NCBI GenBank assembly: GCA_031261145.1
Contig: JAISJX010000088.1
Location: 1-15,148 of the forward strand
DNA from: Tannerella sp.
GTDB taxonomy: Bacteria > Bacteroidota > Bacteroidia > Bacteroidales > Tannerellaceae
Length of the DNA stretch: 15,148 nucleotides
Direction: 5' to 3'
Each line of letters opens with the position of its first letter. Within the stretch, counting starts at the first letter, position 1. The notes under the pieces were generated by a model. It searched no databases. It was not told where the DNA came from and saw only the letters and a program-made list of their open reading frames with translations. Of this stretch, positions 6,059 to 14,855 are shown one piece after another. The position numbers and the translations under genes are program-made.

Positions 6059-8237
6059 CCGTTTTTTATCAGTCATCATGGTATCAGTGATCACTTCGTT
6101 TTCCATGCAGTCGGTTGCACAAGAAAAGTCATTGACTTTACAGGATGTAATACCGGGCGGAAAGAATAATTTCCGTTTTAGTCTCCAGAGCCTGCGGCAA
6201 TTGCAATGGTGTGGGGATAAGTATGTTTATGTAAAGGGCGATAGCCTGCTGGCCGCTTTGCCGACCGATAAGACCGAACAGGTGGCCTTCACCCTCGAAC
6301 AACTGAACGGCAAGCTGACGGCAGCCGGATTGCCCACCACTGCAACAATGCCGACATTCTTTGTTCCGTCTCCGAAACAGCCTGTGCTGGCATTTCAGTA
6401 TAAGAATAACCGCGTCCATTATGATTTGAATACCCATCAAATCGTCGCTAAATATACGCTGGATTCCAAATGGAAAAATCAGGAGTATTGCGAAGCGACC
6501 GGTTATCTGGCCTATACGGAAGGGCAAAATGTGTTTGTGCTTTCGCCGGAAAGTCAATCAAATACCGTGACGAACGAAACGGAAGACGGCATTGTCTGCG
6601 GGACGTCTGTCCATCAAAACGAGTTTGGGATTCATAAAGGTCTTTTCTGGTCGCCGAATGGCGCTGCTTTGGCTTTTTACCGGATGGACGAACGGATGGT
6701 GACGGAGTATCCGATTGTCAATATAGAGGCGCGGAAGGCTGAAGTCGAACCGGTACGCTATCCAATGGCCGGAATGAAAAGCCACGAGGTTACAGTAGGG
6801 GTTTACCGCTTGTCGGACGGCCGGACCATCTGGCTGAAAACCGGTCTCCCGAAAGAAAAATATCTTACCAACATCGCTTGGAGTCCCGACGGGGAAAGTA
6901 TTTATATCGCCGAACTGAACCGTGAGCAAAACGAATATCATTTAGTGCGTTACAACGCTTCGACCGGCGAACGGGAAGCGGAACTTTTTACGGAAAGTAA
7001 CGAGCGCTATGTGGAGCCGCAGACCCCGGCGCTTTTCCTTCCGAACGACCCGACCCGTTTTATCTGGCAGAGCCAGCGGGATGGCTATAATCATCTTTAC
7101 CTGTATGATATAAACGGCAAGCTGTTGAAGCAACTCACTTCCGGGAAATGGATAGTTTCCAACGTGCAGGGATTTGATGAAAAAGGCGCCAACCTGTTTT
7201 TTGCCGCCACTGCGCCCCTGTCCGGCGTTGCGGACGAAGGGAGTCCGCTCGAAAACTATACATGGCAGCTCAACCTGAAAACAGGCGTGCGTACCTGCCT
7301 GAATACAAAACCCGGCGTACACCAGGTCAGGCTTAGCCCCTCCGGATTGTATGCGATTGACCAGACGTCTTCGCCCTCAATTCCTCGCGACATTGACCTC
7401 ATCCGTGTGAAAGACCGTCAAACACTGAAGACGCTTTTGTCGGCAAAGAATCCGTATGAAAAATATGAAATGCCCGTGATTACCACCGGGACAATTCTGG
7501 CTGCGGATGGTAAAACGCCTTTGAATTACCGCCTGACGACGCCTCCTCATTTGGACGCAGCTAAAAAATATCCCGTGATTGTCTATGTTTACGGAGGCCC
7601 GCACGCCCAGATGGTTACAGGCGGTTGGATGAACGGCCTTGGCGGTTGGGATATCTTTATGGCACAACAAGGGTATGTGATGTTTACCCTGGACGGCCGC
7701 GGTTCGGGTAACCGGGGATTTGAATTTGAGAGCGTGATTCACCGCCGCATAGGAGTAGTCGAGATGGACGACCAAATCAAAGGGGTGGACTTTCTGAAAT
7801 CGCTTCCGTATGTGGATGCCGGTCGTATCGGCGTACATGGATGGAGCTACGGCGGTTTTATGACGACCAACCTGATATTGACCTATCCCGATGTGTTCAA
7901 GGTGGCTGTGGCCGGCGGCCCGGTCATTGACTGGTCGCGCTATGAAATTATGTACGGCGAACGTTATATGGATCATCCGAAAGAGAACCCCGAAGGATAC
8001 AAAAATTCCGATTTACGCGAGAAAGCCGGTAACCTGAAAGGACATTTGTTGCTTATCCATGGCGATTCCGATCCGGTGGTCGTCTGGCAACACAGCCTGT
8101 CTTTCCTGAAAGCCAGTATAGATGCCGGGGCGTATCCCGATTATTTCGTCTATCCGCGCCATCCGCACAATGTGTCGGGCAAAGACCGCCCGCACCTGTA
8201 TGAGAAGATCACGCGGTATTTTAAAGACTATTTATAA
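6048..8237 (+). CDS. ptpA: S9 family peptidase, prolyl tripeptidyl peptidase A type
   Basis: 729 residues with an N-terminal signal peptide (hydrophobic 6-20, likely cut after SVA at 24), a beta-propeller domain to about residue 480 and a C-terminal alpha/beta-hydrolase domain. The nucleophile is Ser600 in GWSYGG, the acid Asp675 in HGDSDPVV and the base His707 in HPHNV. In P. gingivalis PtpA the triad is, as I recall it, Ser603, Asp678 and His710, and Glu636 holds the substrate amino terminus. Here Glu633 in RYEIMYGERY gives the same offset of three throughout. Glu192 in NEFGIHKG may match the propeller glutamate. The enzyme would release tripeptides ending in proline from peptide N-termini in the periplasm or at the surface. 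A dipeptidyl peptidase IV specificity is the main alternative. The ATG lies inside the end of rlmL (11-base overlap), which suggests translational coupling. Confidence 0.85.
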   Translation: MKINRFLSVIMVSVITSFSMQSVAQEKSLTLQDVIPGGKNNFRFSLQSLRQLQWCGDKYVYVKGDSLLAALPTDKTEQVAFTLEQLNGKLTAAGLPTTATMPTFFVPSPKQPVLAFQYKNNRVHYDLNTHQIVAKYTLDSKWKNQEYCEATGYLAYTEGQNVFVLSPESQSNTVTNETEDGIVCGTSVHQNEFGIHKGLFWSPNGAALAFYRMDERMVTEYPIVNIEARKAEVEPVRYPMAGMKSHEVTVGVYRLSDGRTIWLKTGLPKEKYLTNIAWSPDGESIYIAELNREQNEYHLVRYNASTGEREAELFTESNERYVEPQTPALFLPNDPTRFIWQSQRDGYNHLYLYDINGKLLKQLTSGKWIVSNVQGFDEKGANLFFAATAPLSGVADEGSPLENYTWQLNLKTGVRTCLNTKPGVHQVRLSPSGLYAIDQTSSPSIPRDIDLIRVKDRQTLKTLLSAKNPYEKYEMPVITTGTILAADGKTPLNYRLTTPPHLDAAKKYPVIVYVYGGPHAQMVTGGWMNGLGGWDIFMAQQGYVMFTLDGRGSGNRGFEFESVIHRRIGVVEMDDQIKGVDFLKSLPYVDAGRIGVHGWSYGGFMTTNLILTYPDVFKVAVAGGPVIDWSRYEIMYGERYMDHPKENPEGYKNSDLREKAGNLKGHLLLIHGDSDPVVVWQHSLSFLKASIDAGAYPDYFVYPRHPHNVSGKDRPHLYEKITRYFKDYL

Positions 8238-8283
8238 TCAGGGCGAAACATATTTATACCGTTATTGATAATTTTAGATAAAG

Positions 8284-9558
8284 ATGAAAATGAATATATT
8301 ACTTTTAGGCTCCGGTGGCCGCGAACATGCGTTGGCATGGAAAATCGCCCAAAGTCCGAAAACGGAGCGATTATTTATCGCGCCCGGAAATGCCGGGACT
8401 GCTACCGTCGGTACGAATGTAGCGATTGGAGTGAATGACTTCCCGAAAATCAAAGAGTTTGTGTTGGCCAACCGGATCGGAATGGTCATTGTGGGGCCGG
8501 AAGATCCGTTGGTAAACGGCATTTATGACTTCTTCCGGCAAGATGCGGCGCTGGCTGCCATTCCGTTGATTGGCCCAAGCCGCGAAGGCGCCCGTTTGGA
8601 AGGGAGCAAGGATTTTGCCAAGGCGTTTATGGAACGCCACCGGATTCCAACGGCGCGTTACTTGAGCGTTACGGCCGGAAATCTGTCCGAAGGTTTTGCG
8701 TTCCTCGATACATTGAAAGCCCCCTATGTGCTGAAGGCGGACGGTCTGGCTGCCGGAAAAGGTGTGCTGATTATCGACGGTTTGGCGGAGGCAAAGAAAG
8801 AATTACAGGAAATGTTGCAGGGGATGTTCGGCGATGCAAGCAAGACGGTTGTTATCGAAGAGTTCCTGGATGGCATCGAATGTTCGGTTTTCGTTTTGAC
8901 GGACGGGACAAACTATAAAATCTTGCCCGTGGCAAAAGATTATAAACGTATCGGCGAAGGAAATACGGGACTGAATACCGGCGGTATGGGCGCTGTCTCG
9001 CCCGTTTCGTTTGCCGGCGGAACATTTATGGCGAAGGTGGAAGAACGCATTATCCGCCCGACCATCGCCGGACTGGCGGCGGAACAGATCGATTACAAAG
9101 GATTTATCTTTCTGGGTCTGATCAATGTCGGCGGCGAACCGTTGGTGATTGAGTATAACTGCCGTATGGGCGATCCGGAGACGGAGGTCGTGATGCTCCG
9201 CATCCAAAGCGATCTGGTCGATTTGCTGGAAGGCGTTGTGCAGGGAGACTTACCGGAGCGTACTTTGGTGGAAGATCCGCGCGCCGCTGTAACCGTGATG
9301 TTAGTGAGCGGAGGCTACCCGGAAGTCTATGAAAAAGGAAAAACGGTGTCCGGTCTCGACAAAGTGTCCGGAAGCATTGTCTTTCATGCCGGCACAACTG
9401 AAAAAGACGGACGGATACTGACTTCCGGCGGACGTGTGATTGCCGTCAGTTCCTATGGCGCGAGCAAGGATGAGGCGCTGGCGCAGTCGTTCAAAGGCGC
9501 TAAAGAAATCCGGTTTGAGAAAAAATATTTCCGCAGCGATATAGGTTTTGACCTTTAA
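8284..9558 (+). CDS. purD: Phosphoribosylamine--glycine ligase (GAR synthetase)
   Basis: 424 residues, the usual PurD length. It joins glycine to 5-phosphoribosylamine with ATP, the second step of purine synthesis, in the cytoplasm. The N-terminal domain shows [14 protein letters not shown] and APGNAGT. The ATP-grasp core has the typical sequences [41 protein letters not shown] and [11 protein letters not shown]. The C-terminal part (from about 330) is the usual small domain. Two in-frame ATGs, 8284 and 8290, are both plausible; the second gives the more typical [10 protein letters not shown] beginning. The gene follows ptpA after 46 bases without a visible terminator and is followed after 8 bases by a membrane-protein gene, so it is probably part of the same run. 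Nothing unusual is seen in the active-site motifs. Confidence 0.96.
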   Translation: MKMNILLLGSGGREHALAWKIAQSPKTERLFIAPGNAGTATVGTNVAIGVNDFPKIKEFVLANRIGMVIVGPEDPLVNGIYDFFRQDAALAAIPLIGPSREGARLEGSKDFAKAFMERHRIPTARYLSVTAGNLSEGFAFLDTLKAPYVLKADGLAAGKGVLIIDGLAEAKKELQEMLQGMFGDASKTVVIEEFLDGIECSVFVLTDGTNYKILPVAKDYKRIGEGNTGLNTGGMGAVSPVSFAGGTFMAKVEERIIRPTIAGLAAEQIDYKGFIFLGLINVGGEPLVIEYNCRMGDPETEVVMLRIQSDLVDLLEGVVQGDLPERTLVEDPRAAVTVMLVSGGYPEVYEKGKTVSGLDKVSGSIVFHAGTTEKDGRILTSGGRVIAVSSYGASKDEALAQSFKGAKEIRFEKKYFRSDIGFDL

Positions 9559-9566
9559 AAGCCGTC

Positions 9567-10580
9567 ATGGGAAGAAGCGTCGGCACATATAGCGTAAACA
9601 AACAGAACCTGTCAAATCCGAGTACGGTTCTGATTACGTTATTGGTATGCCTGTTTTGCTGGATATTCAGTTTTTACAATTCCATTGGTTACCCGGTGGA
9701 AAGCGTTCCCGGCGACACTTTTTTGTGGACTTTAATCTGTCGCACGTTGCATGGGAAAATACCGGTCTATCTCGCCGGATTGTTACTTATGTGCGGTGCG
9801 GCCGGATTGCTCCAACGGGCGAATGCACTCCTGTTGATTATCAGGGAGAAAACGCTGTTGCCTCTCCTCTTTTTTGTTCTTTTAAACAGTCTAAGCCCTG
9901 TTTTTGCCCCGTTTCATCCGGCATCTGTTGCGGGTTTCTTCCTGTTTTTCGCTATTTTAGAGCTATTGCCTTCTTATCAAAACCCCTATGAAGTGCGGAA
10001 TATGTTCAATGGAACGTTTTACCTGGGTATTGGCAGTTTGATATGGACTAATTTGCTTTGGGCAGTCCTTCTTTTCTGGATCGGCATGTCCATCTTCCGC
10101 ATCCTTAATTCCCGGAGTTTTGTAGCCTCCTTCCTGGGGATTTTCACCGTCTATTGGGCCGCATTAGCGTGGTGCCTCTGGACGGATAATTTTTCGATTT
10201 TTTCAAATATTCTGCATAACCTGAAAGATGTACATTTCATTTTTGCGGATAAACCGTTCCTGATACAAGGGTTAGGTATTACAGGCATAGCCATTGTAAC
10301 CGGTGTTATGTCTGCCCGCATCCTGTACCAGAAATTTGATAATTCATTGCGCAGCCGTCATTTCCTGTCATTTTTATTTACGTCAGGTTTCTATTCTTTT
10401 TTGCTGCTTCTTTTCTATAAACAGGAATTAACCGCCAACCTTTCCATCTTTTACATACCGGCTTCGGCGCTGATTGCATACTTTTTTTCGAGCCTGCACA
10501 ATCGCAGGCATATATTCCTGTACTATTATCTTTTCCTCTTTTCCCTGCTGGCGCTTTTCCTAATCATCCATTTAGAATAA
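9567..10580 (+). CDS. Polytopic membrane protein of unknown function (possibly DUF6427-like)
   Basis: 337 residues with about ten hydrophobic segments, for example VLITLLVCLFCWIFSFY near residue 21, LLPLLFFVLLNSLSPVFA near 97, LIWTNLLWAVLLFWIGMSIF near 155, SFLLLLFY near 275 and a last strongly hydrophobic stretch (LFLFSLLALFLII) at the C-terminus. A short basic loop, SARILYQKFDNSLRSRHF, lies near 250-265. No catalytic or transport signature is visible. The pattern and size resemble a Bacteroidota-only membrane family that I associate with DUF6427, but this is from memory and unverified. The start lies 8 bases after the purD stop, so the two are almost certainly cotranscribed. No N-terminal signal is needed with this topology. 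The next gene, serC, has its own promoter, so the unit probably ends here. Confidence 0.75.
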   Translation: MGRSVGTYSVNKQNLSNPSTVLITLLVCLFCWIFSFYNSIGYPVESVPGDTFLWTLICRTLHGKIPVYLAGLLLMCGAAGLLQRANALLLIIREKTLLPLLFFVLLNSLSPVFAPFHPASVAGFFLFFAILELLPSYQNPYEVRNMFNGTFYLGIGSLIWTNLLWAVLLFWIGMSIFRILNSRSFVASFLGIFTVYWAALAWCLWTDNFSIFSNILHNLKDVHFIFADKPFLIQGLGITGIAIVTGVMSARILYQKFDNSLRSRHFLSFLFTSGFYSFLLLLFYKQELTANLSIFYIPASALIAYFFSSLHNRRHIFLYYYLFLFSLLALFLIIHLE

Positions 10581-10720
10581 AGAGTCAATGATTTAAAATT
10601 GTGGCGGTGAGATTCTATCCAATGTCATCAATTTAAGGAAAAAAGCCGACGGGTTTGTGCTTTTGATGCGGTTGCGCTGTTAAAAAACGACAAAAAAGCG
10701 ACTGTATTAAGAAAAAGGAG

Positions 10721-10728
10721 TATCTTTG
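10721..10728 (+). promoter_or_regulatory. Predicted -7 box for the serC operon
   Basis: TATCTTTG, an exact match to TAnnTTTG, 37 bases before the serC ATG at 10766. Transcription would start near 10733. The 182-base gap 10581-10762 before the serC frame holds nothing else firm. A weak AAAAGC/GCTTTT pairing near 10626-10650 could be a poor terminator for the upstream unit, but the stem is too short to call. Confidence 0.65.
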
Positions 10729-10765
10729 TTTTCTATAAACAATTTAAGAATTAAAATATATAGTG

Positions 10766-11833
10766 ATGAAGAAACACAATTTTTATGCAGGACCCTCTAT
10801 TTTGAGTGAGTACACAATCAAAAACACGGCGGCGGCTGTGGAGAATTTTGCAGGTACGGGCTTATCCTTGTTGGAAGTATCCCATCGCGGAAAAGAGTTC
10901 GTAGCTGTGAATGACGAAGCGCGCGCTTTGGTGAAGGAACTATTGGAAGTTCCCGAAACCCACGACGTTATTTTTGTAGGCGGAGGCGCAAGTATGCAAT
11001 TTTGTATGGTTCCCTTTAATTTGTTGAATAAAAAGGCGTCGTATCTTGATACGGGAACGTGGGCGTCCAAAGCTATTAAAGAAGCTAAATTGTTTGGAGA
11101 AGTTGATGTGGTAGCTTCTTCCAAAGACAAAAATTACACGTATATTCCAAAGGATTATGCTGTATCTCCCGATTCCGATTATTTCCATATCACAACCAAT
11201 AACACGATTTACGGGACTGAATTACATCAGATTCCGCAGGTCAGTGTGCCTTTGGTAGCCGATATGTCGTCGGATATATTCTCGCGTCCGGTGGATATCG
11301 CCAAATACAGCGCGATTTATGCCGGTGCGCAAAAGAACTTGGCGCCTGCCGGCGTGACCATCGTGATTGTTTGCAAAGATGCGCTGGGTCAGGTGGATCG
11401 TCCTATCCCGACGATGTTAAGTTATGCAACGCATATCAACAAGGAATCCATGTTCAATACACCGCCGGTACTTCCGATCTTTGCGGCTTTGCAAACGCTG
11501 AAATGGTATAAGGAACAAGGCGGTATCCCTGCTTTGCAGAAGAAAAACATCGAAAAAGCGGCGGTTTTGTATGATGAAATCGACCGTAACAAACTGTTTA
11601 GAGGTACGACTACGGTAGAAGACCGTTCGTTAATGAATGTATGCTTCGTCATGAACGATGAATATCAGGAATTGGAAGCCGAGTTTAATGCGTTTGCGTC
11701 AGCCGCAGGTATGGTGGGTCTCAAAGGACACCGTTCGGTAGGCGGTTTCCGTGCGTCGCTCTATAATGCGATGCCGAAAAGCAGCGTAGAGGCATTGGTT
11801 GAAACCATGAAAGCTTTTGAGAAACAACATTAA
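10766..11833 (+). CDS. serC: Phosphoserine aminotransferase
   Basis: 355 residues, the normal SerC length. It converts 3-phosphohydroxypyruvate and glutamate to phosphoserine and 2-oxoglutarate, using pyridoxal phosphate; the same family also acts in PLP synthesis in some bacteria. Class-V aminotransferase features are clear: the N-terminal [12 protein letters not shown], the HRGKEF substrate loop, GGGASMQF for phosphate binding, [11 protein letters not shown], the Schiff-base lysine Lys190 in [12 protein letters not shown], and [19 protein letters not shown] near the C-terminus. The start is ATG 10766; a GTG three bases earlier in frame is unlikely. First gene of a serine operon: serA follows after 130 bases and then two more genes without gaps. 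Confidence 0.96.
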   Translation: MKKHNFYAGPSILSEYTIKNTAAAVENFAGTGLSLLEVSHRGKEFVAVNDEARALVKELLEVPETHDVIFVGGGASMQFCMVPFNLLNKKASYLDTGTWASKAIKEAKLFGEVDVVASSKDKNYTYIPKDYAVSPDSDYFHITTNNTIYGTELHQIPQVSVPLVADMSSDIFSRPVDIAKYSAIYAGAQKNLAPAGVTIVIVCKDALGQVDRPIPTMLSYATHINKESMFNTPPVLPIFAALQTLKWYKEQGGIPALQKKNIEKAAVLYDEIDRNKLFRGTTTVEDRSLMNVCFVMNDEYQELEAEFNAFASAAGMVGLKGHRSVGGFRASLYNAMPKSSVEALVETMKAFEKQH

Positions 11834-11849
11834 TATATATAGGAAAGGC

Positions 11850-11926
11850 GTCCAAAAAAACGGATGTAAATAGTTACACCGTGCGTCATTGCGGGGATTT
11901 ATCCTAAGCAATGACGTTATTTGGAC
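11850..11926 (+). ncRNA. Predicted branched RNA structure in the serC-serA gap
   Basis: Three nested or adjacent helices can form. An outer stem pairs GTCCAAA (11850-11856) with TTTGGAC (11920-11926). Inside it a five-pair hairpin joins TGTAA (11865-11869) and TTACA (11874-11878) with loop ATAG. Next to that, a perfect nine-pair stem joins CGTCATTGC (11884-11892) and GCAATGACG (11908-11916), topped by a small GGA/TCC helix. Together they resemble a three-way junction lying 37 bases before the serA ATG. It could be a cis-regulatory leader, or a serC terminator or processing structure; the bases after the nine-pair stem are only moderately T-rich. It matches no RNA family I know. Confidence 0.42.
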
Positions 11927-11963
11927 TTCTTCTGTATGAACCATATTATAAAATTAGAATCGT

Positions 11964-12881
11964 ATGAAAGTATTGGTAGCTACCGATAAACCCTTTGCGG
12001 CTGTGGCTGTAAATGGAATCCGTGCGACGGTCGAAGCCGCCGGCATGGAGTTAGTCCTTTTGGAAAAATATACGGAGAAAGCGCAATTGTTGGACGCCGT
12101 CAAAAACGTTGATGCAATTATTATCCGCAGTGATATTATTGATGAAGAAGTACTGGATGCAGCCGGGCGATTGAAGATTGTCGTGCGCGCCGGAGCCGGT
12201 TACGACAATGTGGATTTGGAGGCCGCTACGGCTCACAAAGTCTGCGTGATGAATACGCCGGGGCAAAACTCCAATGCCGTCGCCGAACTGGCGCTCGGTT
12301 TGATGGTCTATGGCGTACGCAACCTGTATAACGGCGCGTCGGGAACAGAGTTGAAGGACAAAAAACTGGGTATCCATGCGTATGGTAACGTGGGACGTAA
12401 TGTAGCGCGTATCGCCAAAGGGTTCGGGATGGAGATTTATGCGTATGACGCTTTCTGCCCGGCGGAAGTGATTGAAAAAGACGGTGTAAAACCGCTTCAA
12501 TCAGCCGAAGAACTCTATTGTACCTGCCAATTCATCTCTTTGCATATCCCGGCGACAGCCGAAACCAAAAACTCCATTAACTACGCCTTGCTTTCAAAGA
12601 TGCCGAAAGGGGCGATGTTGGTTAATACCGCTCGCAAAGAAGTGATTAATGAAGCAGACTTGGTGAAAACGATGGAAGAACGCGCCGATTTCAAATACCT
12701 GACCGATATTATGCCCGCCAACCATAATGAGTTTGCGGAGAAATTCGCCGGGCGTTATTTCAGTACGCCGAAAAAGATGGGCGCACAGACAGCCGAGGCC
12801 AATATCAATGCAGGCATTGCCGCCGCCGAACAGATTGTAGATTATTTAAAGAACGGAAACGAACGCTTCCGTGTCAATTGA
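11964..12881 (+). CDS. serA: D-3-phosphoglycerate dehydrogenase, short form with Lys in place of catalytic His
   Basis: 305 residues, the short PGDH form without a C-terminal ACT or intervening domain. It oxidises 3-phosphoglycerate to 3-phosphohydroxypyruvate with NAD, the first step of serine synthesis. The substrate loop RAGAGYDNVD is at 75-84. The dinucleotide loop is AYGNVG at 139-144, where the usual GxGxxG has Gly first, here Ala139. Arg224 in NTARKEV is the conserved catalytic arginine. The usual TPHxGAST segment with catalytic His reads TPKKMGAQT (268-276), so lysine (270 or 271) stands in its place. The same His-to-Lys exchange is reported for the Entamoeba histolytica enzyme, which has been linked to Bacteroidota sequences. 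Lack of an ACT domain implies no serine feedback through that domain. The gene sits 130 bases after serC, behind a possible structured leader, and 6 bases before the DUF1015 gene. Confidence 0.92.
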   Translation: MKVLVATDKPFAAVAVNGIRATVEAAGMELVLLEKYTEKAQLLDAVKNVDAIIIRSDIIDEEVLDAAGRLKIVVRAGAGYDNVDLEAATAHKVCVMNTPGQNSNAVAELALGLMVYGVRNLYNGASGTELKDKKLGIHAYGNVGRNVARIAKGFGMEIYAYDAFCPAEVIEKDGVKPLQSAEELYCTCQFISLHIPATAETKNSINYALLSKMPKGAMLVNTARKEVINEADLVKTMEERADFKYLTDIMPANHNEFAEKFAGRYFSTPKKMGAQTAEANINAGIAAAEQIVDYLKNGNERFRVN

Positions 12882-12887
12882 TTTAGT

Positions 12888-14144
12888 ATGAAGATAAAAC
12901 CTTTCAAAGGAATCCGTCCGCCCCAGAATTTAGTGGAGAAAGTATCTTCGCGTCCGTACGATGTGCTGAACTCGGAGGAAGCGCGCGAAGAAGCCAAAGG
13001 AAATGAAAAGTCCTTGTACCATATCATCAAACCTGAAATAGACTTCCCGGCCGGAACGGACGAGCACGCCCCGGTCATTTACGAGCAGGCGGCGGCCAAT
13101 TTCAAGGCGTTTCAGGCAAACGGATGGTTGCAGCAGGACAACAAAGAGCAGTATTACATCTACGCCCAGACGATGAACGGGAAAACGCAGTATGGCTTAG
13201 TCGTTTGCGCCAGCGTGGACGATTACCTGAAAGGCCGTATCAAAAAGCATGAACTGACGCGCCGCGACAAAGAAGAAGACCGCATGAAACACGTGCGTGT
13301 GAACAATGCCAACATCGAACCCGTCTTTTTCTCCTATCCCGACCATCCCGAATTGAATGCGATAGTGGCCGGATATACAGCGACTGCGCCCGAATATGAT
13401 TTTGTGGCTGCGCCCGAAAATTTCCGCCATACCTTCTGGATTGTGGATAAGGAAGCCGACATTGCCCGCATCACGGAATTGTTTGCCGCCATCCCGTCGT
13501 TATACATTGCCGACGGACATCACCGTTCGGCAGCCGCCGCTTTGGTGGGCGCCGAGAAAGCCCGGCAGAATCCGGATCATCGCGGTGATGAGGAATATAA
13601 CTATTTCATGGCTGTTTGTTTCCCCGCCGGTCAATTGACAATCATCGACTACAACCGGGTTGTGAAAGACCTGAACGGGCTGACCAACGAGGCATTCCTG
13701 CAAGCGCTAACCCTGAATTTCACCGTCGAAGAGAAAGGCGGCGAGATTTTCAAGCCAACCCGTCTGCATCAGTTTTCCCTCTACTTGGATGGTCGGTGGT
13801 ATGCGCTCACCGCCAAAGAAGGAACGTTCGATAATAGCGACCCGATAGGCGTGCTTGACGTAACGATTTCATCCAACCTGATATTAGACGAAATACTTGG
13901 AGTCAAAGATTTACGAACCGATAAGCGCATCGACTTTGTCGGTGGTATCCGCGGGTTGGGCGAGTTGAAACGCCGGGTGGATAGCGGCGAGATGAAGGTG
14001 GCTCTGGCCTTGTATCCCGTTTCCATGCAGCAGATTATCAACATTGCCGATTCAGGGAATATCATGCCGCCCAAGACTACGTGGTTTGAACCGAAACTGC
14101 GGTCGGGATTGGTCATTCATTCGTTGGATGAAAACCGGAAATGA
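12888..14144 (+). CDS. DUF1015-family protein of the serine operon
   Basis: 418 residues, full length for the family. It starts MKIKPFKGIRPPQ and carries family hallmarks: SRPYDVLNSEEA, SLYHIIKPEIDFP, ELTRRDKEEDRMKH, YIADGHHRSAAAAL (Asp209, His211, His212, Arg213) and the C-terminal PPKTTWFEPKLRSGL. Cytoplasmic, with no signal peptide or membrane segment. The conserved DGHHR and KHELTRR segments look like parts of an active site, but I know of no firmly assigned reaction. The gene lies 6 bases after serA and directly abuts the HAD phosphatase gene, and serC-serA-DUF1015 is, as I recall, a recurring order in Bacteroidota. This points to a role in serine or phosphoserine metabolism, which remains inference. 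Confidence 0.9.
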   Translation: MKIKPFKGIRPPQNLVEKVSSRPYDVLNSEEAREEAKGNEKSLYHIIKPEIDFPAGTDEHAPVIYEQAAANFKAFQANGWLQQDNKEQYYIYAQTMNGKTQYGLVVCASVDDYLKGRIKKHELTRRDKEEDRMKHVRVNNANIEPVFFSYPDHPELNAIVAGYTATAPEYDFVAAPENFRHTFWIVDKEADIARITELFAAIPSLYIADGHHRSAAAALVGAEKARQNPDHRGDEEYNYFMAVCFPAGQLTIIDYNRVVKDLNGLTNEAFLQALTLNFTVEEKGGEIFKPTRLHQFSLYLDGRWYALTAKEGTFDNSDPIGVLDVTISSNLILDEILGVKDLRTDKRIDFVGGIRGLGELKRRVDSGEMKVALALYPVSMQQIINIADSGNIMPPKTTWFEPKLRSGLVIHSLDENRK

Positions 14145-14771
14145 ATGATTAAAAACATTGTATTTGACATCGGCGGCGTGTTGGTTGAAGTACGCCGGAA
14201 CGAAGCGATCAGGCAATTTCAGGCGATTGGTCTGGCCGATGCCGACCAACTGATTGATTCGTATCAGCATAAGGGGCTTTTTTTCGAGATTGAGAATGGC
14301 GTTATTGACGCAGATACGTTTTGCCGGTTACTTTGCGAACATGCGGGAAAAAACATTGCCCGTAAAGCGATTGAGCAAGCATGGAGAAGTCTCATTCTCG
14401 ATCCTCCGGCCTATAAATTAGTGTATTTGCTTGAGTTGCGCAAGAAATACAAACTCTATCTGTTGAGTAATAATAATCCGATTCTGATAGACGGCTGGGC
14501 GCGTACACCCGCTTTTTCACCGGCCGGACGTCCTGTTTCCGATTATTTTGACAGGCTGTATCTTTCGTACGAGATGAAATGCTCCAAACCCGACCCAGCC
14601 ATTTATGAAGCCATGATTCGGGATAGCGGCGTCATTCCTTCCGAGACTTTGTTTGTGGAAGATGGACTGAAGAATCTCGAAGCAGGAAAAGTTGCCGGTT
14701 TTCAAACCTATCTGGCTATCAATGGCGAAGATTGGCGGAAACCGATTGAAGATTTGCTTTCAAATCAATGA
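14145..14771 (+). CDS. HAD superfamily (subclass IA) phosphatase
   Basis: 208 residues. HAD motif I is FDIGGVL with nucleophile Asp8 and Gly10 where many HAD phosphatases have a second Asp. This G-type motif is usual in the YihX/epoxide-hydrolase-like branch. Motif II is Ser108 in LLSNNN, motif III Lys148 in CSKPDP, and motif IV the acidic pair Glu172-Asp173 in FVEDG. The helical cap lies at about residues 15-85 (FEIENGVIDADTF). It would hydrolyse a small phosphorylated metabolite in the cytoplasm. The ATG follows directly after the DUF1015 stop codon, so expression with the serine genes is nearly certain. It could supply the phosphoserine phosphatase step, which no other gene here provides, but it does not look like classical SerB, and sugar phosphates are equally possible. 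A GTTTAAAC palindrome at 14784-14791 after the stop is probably chance. Confidence 0.87.
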   Translation: MIKNIVFDIGGVLVEVRRNEAIRQFQAIGLADADQLIDSYQHKGLFFEIENGVIDADTFCRLLCEHAGKNIARKAIEQAWRSLILDPPAYKLVYLLELRKKYKLYLLSNNNPILIDGWARTPAFSPAGRPVSDYFDRLYLSYEMKCSKPDPAIYEAMIRDSGVIPSETLFVEDGLKNLEAGKVAGFQTYLAINGEDWRKPIEDLLSNQ

Positions 14772-14855
14772 TTTTGTGACTGAGTTTAAACGGACTTCGG
14801 CTCTTTTGTAGAATCAAAGCAGAAAATTATAAATAGTAGAAGTCTCCCATAGAGT

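Noticed and set aside
8238..8283. Separate promoter for purD (TAATTTTA near 8267)
   Set aside because: It misses the final G of TAnnTTTG and has no convincing -33 element. Cotranscription with ptpA is as likely.
10626..10650. Terminator after the membrane-protein gene
   Set aside because: Only a six-base AAAAGC/GCTTTT pairing with a poorly paired interior; too weak to call.
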